In this document: positions 55,365 through 64,000 of the stretch, piece by piece
Layout: every line of letters begins with the position of its first letter
Numbering within the stretch: position 1 is the first letter of the stretch
Assembly (NCBI GenBank): GCA_019054805.1
Contig: JAHQIY010000007.1
Coordinates: forward strand, 1,803,501-1,867,500
DNA: 64,000 nt
Origin: Brachionus manjavacas
Taxonomy: Eukaryota; Rotifera; Eurotatoria; Ploima; Brachionidae
Direction: 5' to 3'
Position numbers and translations under genes: made by a program
Notes under the pieces: model-generated
Database searches by the model: none
Told to the model about the DNA's origin: nothing
The model's input: only the letters and a program-made list of their open reading frames with translations

Positions 55365-58300
55365 TTATTGTGCTTTAGGAAGATTAAGTTTTTCAAATGT
55401 TTCGTAGTCGGATTTTTTCGGCAAAATAAATATTTCACTTTTTAAATAGTTGTCCTTTTCGAAATTAATTAACTCTATAGATCGCTTGTAGATTGGAGAT
55501 CTAGCTGTTCCAAACAAACTAAAAATAAATATTTTTAATTTTAAATCAAATTTTCAATTAGTTATCTTACTCAAAATCCTTTCCTTTTAAACTTATAAAT
55601 TTAGAATGGTCATAAAAATGAACCGGAATTTTGTTTCTATCGTCTGTAATTCTCATAATTCCATTATTTCCTGCTATGAATCCTTTTGAATCTATAAATT
55701 TTGTATTCTCATCATTATACTCGGTTTTAATTACTGATAAAGCAGGTACATCATTAAAGTTAATACCTTTGTATAGTAAAGTTTGCTTTTTAGGCTCGGA
55801 TTTCAGCAATCCAGTGAGCTTATCAATTTGATTACTGGATTTGGCTCCTGATATTTTCATTTCAGTAGCGCCAGATAATTTGTGAACTTTAATCTCTGGA
55901 GAATCTACAATTACTTTTGAGCTCCATTTTTCTTTTTCGATTTGCATATTCTCCTTTTCCAAACTTTCCTTTGTATCTCCAGCCTCGAATATCGTTGGAG
56001 GAAATATACTTTCGTTCTTTGGCTTTGACCAAACGTCGAAATCGTTAGATCTCAAAGTTCCTTTGTAAAATGTTCGGTCTAAAGGAGACTTCATTTTGTA
56101 TGCATGTAGGAAGTTCTCTTCCCATGGCTCGTTTATTCGATCCAGAGAAGCTTGATCCAGTTTATTAGGATGCTCATTTGATTGCAAAGAAGTTTTTACA
56201 TCTGGAAAAATCCATCCTTCATTAGTTTTCCAAAGACTTTTGCTCTTTTCTAAACTTTCTTTCTCTTCTTTTTTTAAATTAACCGGGACAAATGTCGATG
56301 AATGATGATAGTTAGGCGCGTAACTATATAAAGTATTGGGATCATTCTGAAAAATAATTATTTCATTAAAGTTCAAAAATTTAGTAGATTTCATAGAAAA
56401 TAAATTTTAATATTTTTCGTTCTAATCGGCTGATCAGCCATACTGATTGAAAGAAAATGGTAAAATTATCAAGAAAAAAGAAAGAATAATAATTATCAAA
56501 GACCTATTGTGCAAAAACTTGAAAGAAAATTTGAAAAATTCAACTTGTTTTTAAAATGATTTAACAACCATTTATAATATAATTTTCAATCATGATTTTT
56601 TTCAGTATTTTATGAAATTAATTAAATTATTTTTTTTTAACATAACAGGGTCTGTTGATTAGCCTTGAAATTGAAAAAATTATTTTTAGATTTATCAAAT
56701 TTTTTAAGTTTAGTTTGACTAGATTTATAAAATAATTTTAGACAGTGACATTGTATAACTTAAAACATAATATAAAAAATTTCAAAGCTTAAGTTCTGAT
56801 GGACCAATAAATTTTTTAAATTGTAGCAACTGACTGATCCTTTGTATCACCAATATATTGATTCTGAAAAGTTCTGCAATAAATCTGTAAAATACAGTCC
56901 ATTGTAAATTTTTGCAGAGTTTTGCAGAATCATTAAATCAGTGATGACAATTAGATAACATCATGCTGTACGGGACGAATGTTTAAACCTCTTTAGTTAT
57001 AAAAAATGGGGACCGGCTTCTACTGGGTGATATAACGACTCCGATGCAAGAACCTTTGTGTCAGATCAGAGCCATTGCTCAAAAACTACAGAGAAAGGAA
57101 ATGAGCGCCTCCCGTTTTATCCGATAGGATAGAAAAGGGACATATTAAATTAATTTTAATTTTAATCTATCGTATTTAACTTCTTTTTAATTTAATTTTT
57201 TTTCTTATTTTCATTCTGTAGAAACATTAGCTTGGTACAGATAAATAAATAAATAAAAAATGCTTTAATAAAGTGCTACATCAATTTTAATAGTCTAATA
57301 ATTTATTGAATTCCAAACCATTAACATAAAGCGTAATGAGTCAAGTAAACTCAGTCAAACTCGACCGATCTCTTTTAACCATTGCTGGTGGTCAATTTTT
57401 GTATAATGAGTTTTTAATTTGATTGATATTATAAATATATTTTAATACTAAAGTATTGATTTGACATGATGGTCGACCGTAATTTTACGCAAATTTACTC
57501 AAATTCACACTTTTTTACACTAAAAAATTGTTAAAAAAAAAAGTAAAAATTACTTTTAAACGCACCAAGATAATTTAAGCAAATAACTGCCAAATAACTT
57601 TTACATTTACTTTAAATCTAAAAACGATGGTCAACTTTCTAGATTAAAAAATAAAAACCATTTTCATTAAAAATGTCCAAGAAAATGATCAATTAATGAA
57701 AATATGGAAAAAAAAATTAACTAAAAATTCTAATTTTTTTTACTTGATTAATTATTTCTCTAAATTTGTTTAAAGCAAGTTCAGTTGAATTTAAGCTTTG
57801 ACTACTGTAATTGAAAGCACTATCAGCTTCAATGTATCGCTTTAGGGGCCGCTTGAATTGATTTTTTTCACTTATTTCACCAATTTTTTGCTTGTTCACA
57901 TGCAAAAAGTTTCGACTATCTTTTTCTTTTTTATAAATTAAAAATTTATCATTGCTATTATCAATTGGTGTCCATATGCGACTAGTATGTGGTATATGAG
58001 TATTTACGTTTTCCAAGCTATTTAGCAATTTTTCATTGATAGGATTTAAATTTTCCTTTTCAAACGATTGCGAAGTGGATTCAAATTCCACAATTTCACT
58101 TATTCTATACAATTTTGCCTCTTTTTCAGCTAAAGGAACGCCAAATTCTTTACTCAACGAAAGAACCATATCAGCTGTCGGCAATAATTCACACCGAATT
58201 ATATCTCTTAACTTATACTCTTGAATCAGCTTTAAGAAAATAATTAGTTCTAGAAAATTAAAAAAAAAATTTTACTTGATTGATTTTTATCAAAGCTTCA

Positions 58301-61300
58301 AATGAAATTTTTGGTGTCATGTCTCGAATGTACAAGAGAGGCTTTTTAACAATAAGTTCTAGAGGCTCGAATAGTTTTATCTTCAATAAATCAAGATCTA
58401 GAGACGAGTAGAGCCTTTGGCTGAAACCCATCGAAGAATTGTATAAGACTTGACATCCGCTTTCTGTTTTTGGAATTTTTTCGTACAATGTCCTGATACC
58501 GAGCTCTCTAAGACCTTCTAGGACAAACAAATGACACTGAGGGTCGATCAAGTGAAATCCTGTTATTAAATTCATGGTTTTTGAAGTGCTTTCTTCTCTT
58601 AAAAAAATATTTTTTTTTAAAATTCAAGCTCACTTAAAACAAAAAAATTACTCGCTAAGTTTGTGTGTGGACAGGGCTGCTTCTTGAACATCTAATTGAT
58701 GCTCATTAAGTTTAAAACATTCCGCATTTATTTTATTAACAACTTGTATCACTGAGCGAATTAATTTCAAATTGTTTGAGTCTAATTTTATTACTATTCG
58801 GCCAAAAACACACTTTTTTAAAACATTTAATAAAAAGAAGTTAAAATTAAATTAATTTTCAAATTACCACTGGAGCATTTGAGATCAATGCTTGAGATTT
58901 GGACAGCTTATTGTGAAATAGAGCTTTAGCAGTAGTTATTTTGACATATAAATGAGTATTCGAGTCCAGAAAATTTCCAGGACTTAGAGGACAGTCTTCT
59001 TCGCCAATAACTTTAGTGTTTGAAGAATGTTTGCTCGGATTTCTTCCGAGAACATCAGGCGCTTTGCAAGGCAAAACTGGAACAAAAAATTCGAGCAATT
59101 TTTTGCCTAAAAACAACTCGTAAAGATTAAGCTTGGCAACACCGTACGGATCCCAGCATCGATCCTTGGTGTCAAATGGATTGTGGAGTGTATGCTTTGA
59201 GGATATTGAATTGACATTGCTAATGTAGTCATCGATTGCATCACTTCCGAACAAACAGGCCTTAATTCCCTGAGATTTCTTGATTTTTCTGTCCCTGTCA
59301 TGAATCTCTATTTCGAAAGGTGCTTGATGAAGATACTCGTCTAGTTCGTCGCGGTTACATTGCCCTGTTAGATAAACATCAATATCATTAAAGTACAAAT
59401 CTCGGTCTTGAAATATAGAAGGTGATTTATGAATAGGGTTTTTGAAAAATGAATAGCTGCAATAGGCTTTTTCACATTTGTTTTTAAGCTCTTCAAAACT
59501 AAGTGGCTTGTCCGGCATGTTTGTTACCTTTTCGATTTTTATGGTCAAAGGATTTAGGTCATACAATTGCTGTTCGGACATTAAAGCGTTCTCTACATCT
59601 ATGCTTACTAAACAATCATCCAAAGAATCAATTGGTTGGTCAAGTCTATTCATGTAATAGCTATATCCTCCAAATAGAACTTTAGTTCTTAGTTTTATCC
59701 TTTTGATTCCATTTTTTCGAATAAATTCCTGCTCAAAAGCACTTTCTTTTTTAGATTTTTCTTTTTTAAAGCTTGTCTTAGGTGTTTTTGAGTCGGTTCG
59801 TGATGATGTAGCTTTACTCATTTTACTCATGTTTCGAAGTCTCTCTATATATTTACTTTTGACATTTTTGTTCATCTCTTTATCAGAAGCAAGCTCATTT
59901 AGTTTGTTTCCAATATTCCTTTATTTTTGTTAAAAATTAATTAAGAATTTAATTTTAAACTTTGTTTTCAAATTACGCCTGTGATAAAGCTGAATGAGAT
60001 TGCATCGCAATGACAGAATTTGACAACTGTTCACCATTCTCATTCGGATCTATAAAATTAAATAATAAATAAAAGTCTTATTATTTAATAAAGATCGAAG
60101 TAAGAATTTTTATTTTTGATTCTTTTTAAAAATTTTATTTTAATTTTTTGTATGACTTTAAAAAAAAAACAATAATATCTGCGCAATATTTTTTTTTATA
60201 AAGATTAAATTTTTGACTTTTTAAAATAAATTTAAGTTCATAGATTAATTCAATGAATATTCCATTTGGAAAATATCATTGCTGAAATCAATTATTGCAT
60301 ATTTAATTTTAAATTTAATTTAATTTTCCATATTTTTTTTTTATTTTTTTTTTAAATATCTCAGCATCATTTACAGAATGTCTGTATAAAAAGGACTGAG
60401 ATTTTGGTTTTATGGAGACTATAACGAAATTCAAACTATTAGATATTTTTAAAACGATATCTGATTAATAGTCGTTATATTGAATGATACTAAATTTAGA
60501 GAAATATTTAAAAAATAAACATGAAAAGGAAATAATAATAAGAATTGAGCAATTAATTTTAATACCATTTTAATTTTTTCTAAAATTTATTTTAAATTTT
60601 TTAATATTCTACTCCTTTTTAATGAATTTTTTTTCAAAATTCTTTTCTAATAAAAGATATTCTTTTTTTCTATAATCAGTTTTAAATTAATAAAATTTAA
60701 CTTATTAATCATAATAAATTCTATATTTTTAAAAAAATTATTATTTTGATAATTGAGCAGTATTTTCGTATTATTTAAAAAACTGATATGAACAATGTAT
60801 TTAAGAAATTTCAAGATTCATCATAACAAAAAAATTAGGGACATTTTATGACATGATTAATTGCATCGAAAGTATACACAAAGTGAGCCTGAACAAAAAT
60901 AATTGAAAATTCAACACTTTTTCTCGTACGAACTGGTTAGAATATCTATACCGTAAATCCTTACAAATTACCTTGGGGTTCTGGTGTATAAAAAGTCATT
61001 TTGTATTTTTTTAATGATTTCAAAAATCAAATTATAATGAGCCCAGTCTAAAATTACCCAAATTTTCTTATAAGTCATCTAAATAAAATAAATAATTTTG
61101 AAATTAGCTCGAGTTTATAAAAAAATTTTATTTATTGAAAAAAAGGCAAGAGCATCTTACCGTTCATATTAATTCTTTTAAAAATTAAAATAAATGTGAC
61201 AAATTTTAATTTATTCATTTAATATCATTATAAAATCTATGCTCTGTAAAATAATTTAAATTCTCTGAAAATATTTTTTTATTGATAAGAAATTGAGAAC

Positions 61301-63683
61301 TGTTTTTAAGAGTAGCTATTGACGGATTTGATTTTTTGTTTTTTTAAAAAAAAAGGTATTAAGTTTTTTTAATTGATTTGAGTTAAGTAAATATTAAAGA
61401 GAAATTAAGTTCGAATTCCACAATTTTTTTTCCAAAAATATTAAATATATTCTCTCATTATTAAGATTATACATAAAAAATTTATTAATTTTAAATTAAA
61501 TAGAAATTCAATTTTTTTAACTTACGAAACTACGTTCATTTTTAATAAAGGATTTAAGATTAAAAAATATATTAAAATAAAAATCAAATCTTTTTTACAG
61601 GGGAATTATTATTATTTAATTATTATTTAATTATTTTAGTAGATATTAATACAGAAATATGATAAGAAAATTAATCAATTTTATTTTAATCAAGCTAAAG
61701 ATTTACACTTGAGAATTCATATTTAAAAAAACTGGTCAAATAAATTTTATATTTAAAAAAATGAAATTTTATTTAAAAAAAAAGAATAACACTTAAATGA
61801 TCACCTAAAATATTTCCTAAATTAAAATTTTTTTCCGAGAAGCATTGTTAATTTTCGTTAACAACAATTTCAATTTAAAAATTAAAATTCCTAATAAAAC
61901 TATGGATTTTTTATGTAAATTTTAAAAGTTGAAACAAACAATGGTTCATTTAACAGTTCAGTTTAAAGAAAAATTTGTCAATAAATTGATTGTCATATTA
62001 ATTTAGAATTGAAAATTAAATTTTTCGCTGTTCTTAATTTTCAACCACTTTAAAATAAATCAGTTAAAAAAGCAAGTATTATTTATTTACAATTTTAATA
62101 ACCTGATTTAAGATTATCTAAGGAACGATGACAGAATTTAACCATTTAAATAAAATAAATTTACAAATTGAATAAAAAATTCAAATTAGAGCAGATCAAA
62201 GAAATAAATATAAATAAATCTCAAAATATTGATATTTTTTTTAATTTTATGTAATTGATTTTTTTTGTTGAATTTAGTGAAACATTTTGTGTTTGGTGTT
62301 GTTACATTTTTAAAGTTTAAAAATCTCAATTTTTTAAATTTAAATTAATGAAAAAGAATTTAATTTTTGGAAGATTTGTATTAAAATATTCAATGCCTTA
62401 AAATTTTCCAATAAGAGTTGACATTCATCCCATCGAATAAAACAATTTCTTCGTGTTTAATTTTTTTAATTAACCTTCGATTTAATTTGTCTCTAGGTTA
62501 TTATAATAAAAGGAAAAAATATTTTTTTAAAACAAACAAAATATTTGTCCTCAAAGTATATTAGAAAAATAGAGAAGAAAAATCCAAAAAATAAATAAAT
62601 TTACTTAACCCTAGAAGCAGCAGAAGACTTTTAAAAATCAATCTTGCATTTAAAAAAAAAAACTTTTGTTTATTTTAAAAATAAACTCAAACTAATTTGG
62701 AAAAAAAATTTGAACAAATTATTTAAATTTTGATGTACCTACCTTGGTCTTTTTTCTGATTTGGAAGTTTTCTGTCCATTTTTTCATGCAGCTCGATCGG
62801 AATTTGCCTCAGGTACTTGTCGCATAATTCCATCACTGAAATTTTGATTGTTTCCTCAACATTCTCATCTAAAATTAATTATAAACTCTATGCAAACAAA
62901 TGCTTTATTCAAAATGATACTTTTGGGAAACTTGAATGGCTTTGGTTTGTCGAAGCGCGCCCTGGGCGAACACAAATCTTTGGAGTCCCAAATTTTGACC
63001 ACTATTTCGTGCTCAAAAAATTTCAAAAGACTCAATTTAGTCATTTCCAGCTCGTGACTACAATTTTACCACAATAAAAAATTGAAGAGCTAAATTTCAA
63101 AGCTTTACCTAATGCTCCAAGTGACCCATATTTTGTTGTCATTTTCCCACACTCGGACAACTTTCGGATCAAATTTATCCGGATAAATTTTAACTGCCGA
63201 TTTAAAAGTGACCAAATCGGCTGTGTAAACAGTCTCAGGATCATCAGGTATCAGCTGGTATTCAAATCTGTAAAAACGAATGGGCTTGGGTCCCTCCGAA
63301 GCTCGGGGTCTATTAGCTGAATCACTCACATATGACTCCTTTTCGGACTCTTTTTCGGCCGGAAACGAGGCCAATATTGATATTCTAAAATTGACCATGT
63401 GAACTTCTTCGCCATTTTCGTCCATTTCTTCACTCTCTACACAGTTTTCCTCCGATTTTTTCTCTTCCTTGTCATTTAGAGAAAAATTGTTGTCGCTCAC
63501 AATAAACTGGTTGGCATCGAACTGGTCGTGCTCGTCTAGTTTCTTCTCATTCGACTGGTACGAGCTAAATGTGTCCACGTTGTTTAAATCATTTTCATTT
63601 TTGTCAAAGTTTTGTCTGTTTGTCAAGTTAAATTCGGACTGAAGTAGTTCTGAGTGGTTTTGATCCGTCTGAAAGTCACTCAT
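55365..63683 (-). CDS. CFAP92: CFAP92/KIAA1257-like cilium protein with DUF4550, ten exons
   Basis: Exons: 63683-63109, 63057-62921, 62868-62743, 60049-59977, 59918-58868, 58812-58652, 58597-58276, 58229-57744, 56346-55571 and 55518-55365. All phases agree; total 3861 nt, 1286 aa. After an acidic Asn/Glu-rich start comes a DUF4550-like region: FYRFEYQLIPDDPETVYTAD, VWENDNKIWVTWS, then HEIVVKIWDSKDLCSPRARF across the first intron. Next is a basic linker, a long middle part (YCSYSFFKNPIH, LNLYELFLGKKLLEFFVPVL), CVFGRIVIKLDSNNLKLI, and TGFHLIDPQCHLFVLEGLRE, which I recognise from the KIAA1257/CFAP92 family. The last 400 residues are charged and disordered. The family is linked to cilia and flagella. 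The start ATG is the first in frame; family assignment is from memory, the gene structure is from phase. Introns three (2.7 kb) and eight (1.4 kb) are long. Confidence 0.75.
56940..57265 (+). mobile_element. LINE or SINE 3' fragment with AAAT-repeat tail
   Basis: A GC-richer patch (GGGGACCGGCTTCTACTGGG ... GAGCGCCTCCCGTTTTATCC) inside an AT-rich intron, ending in GGTACAGATAAATAAATAAA. The short tandem tail is typical of RTE-like LINE ends or SINEs that copy them. No protein is encoded, and it differs from the TAC- and TTA-tailed families here. Confidence 0.45.
60050..62742. other. Large AT-rich third intron of the CFAP92-like gene
   Basis: Almost pure A/T-rich DNA; the flanking exons are phase-compatible (phase 1). 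I see no further exon, repeat family or RNA gene in it, but a small in-phase exon could be hidden. Confidence 0.5.
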
Positions 63684-64000
63684 GGTGTCTAACAAGTTGA
63701 CTGAAGGCTTTAACAAGACTCAAGAGTACGGTTCTAGAAATAAAGTACAATCTAAATCAAGCTCATGTAAAAGAAATTGGTCTAGACGCGGAAATAAGTG
63801 TGTGCCAGCTAATTAAAGCCAGAGTAGCATGACTTCAAGAGGTGTATTCTAATTAATTTTTTACTAAACTCTATTTGAGATTTAACTTTAGCTAGTTTCT
63901 CCGATACGGAGAAAGAAAAAACTCAATAAGTTAACAAATCTTATGGAATAGAAAAGAAATACAGGTAACCATGGCAACAACAATGCTTTTTTAGGTTTTA
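63684..64000. other. Upstream region of the CFAP92-like gene
   Basis: 5' UTR and promoter are expected here. The frame stays open for 11 codons above the chosen ATG without another ATG. No motif can be supported. Confidence 0.4.

Noticed and set aside
57000-57120. Possible tRNA or small RNA gene because of local GC-rich sequence
   Set aside because: No cloverleaf with anticodon and T-arm could be drawn; the AAAT-repeat tail fits a retroelement end better.

Overview
The window is a very AT-rich stretch of an animal nuclear genome. Exons are only mildly richer in G+C than their surroundings, many introns are about 45-70 nt and end in T-rich AG acceptors, and no gene needs a non-standard code. 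The gene set is metazoan and ciliated: a Van Gogh/VANGL planar polarity protein, a USF-type bHLH-zipper factor, hexokinase, CNPPD1, a UCP5/KMCP1-type mitochondrial carrier, cytosolic aminopeptidase P and a CFAP92/KIAA1257-like cilium protein. The base composition and tiny introns would fit a monogonont rotifer such as Brachionus, but that is an inference; a small AT-rich flatworm-like invertebrate is not excluded.

Layout. 1-7.6 kb (+): an Asn/Gln-rich disordered protein followed by a 15-exon gene of unknown family, whose terminal exon has a stray copy in its own 3.1-kb intron. 7.6-11.2 kb (-): a five-exon single-pass membrane protein of unknown family, with a GGAAT-rich TA-flanked foldback element in its largest intron. 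12.4-14.8 kb (-): a LINE tail, then the USF-like gene. 15.8-23.6 kb: a rearranged region with two copies of a GACCGGCC-rich foldback element, two copies of a 1.2-kb block carrying a heptad-repeat coiled-coil gene, and a nearly complete LINE at the junction. 23.9-27.7 kb: CNPPD1 (+) facing hexokinase (-). 28.8-29.8 kb (-): a VPS4-like AAA protein that has lost its catalytic residues. 32.2-32.8 kb: a TTAA-flanked foldback element. 33.3-35.1 kb (-): intronless, GC-rich VANGL. 38.2-38.7 kb (-): a small two-exon gene. 40.6-49.4 kb (-): a decayed xanthine dehydrogenase/aldehyde oxidase gene in two halves, with an intact intronless aminopeptidase P gene on the other strand between them. 49.7-53.1 kb (-): the mitochondrial carrier, one intron of which holds a LINE and a foldback element. 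55.4-63.7 kb (-): the ten-exon CFAP92-like gene.

There is no operon or obvious pathway cluster. Exon models were built by hand from splice signals and reading-frame phase. For every multi-exon host gene listed as a CDS the summed exon length is a multiple of three, which is the main internal check. The most unusual items are the catalytically dead VPS4 paralogue, the duplicated coiled-coil locus with an expanded in-frame 21-bp minisatellite and a LINE at the breakpoint, the hexokinase with an N-terminal membrane anchor, the XDH ruin around an intact gene, and five or more unrelated foldback (MITE-like) families. No virus-derived element, CRISPR array, rRNA or tRNA was seen.
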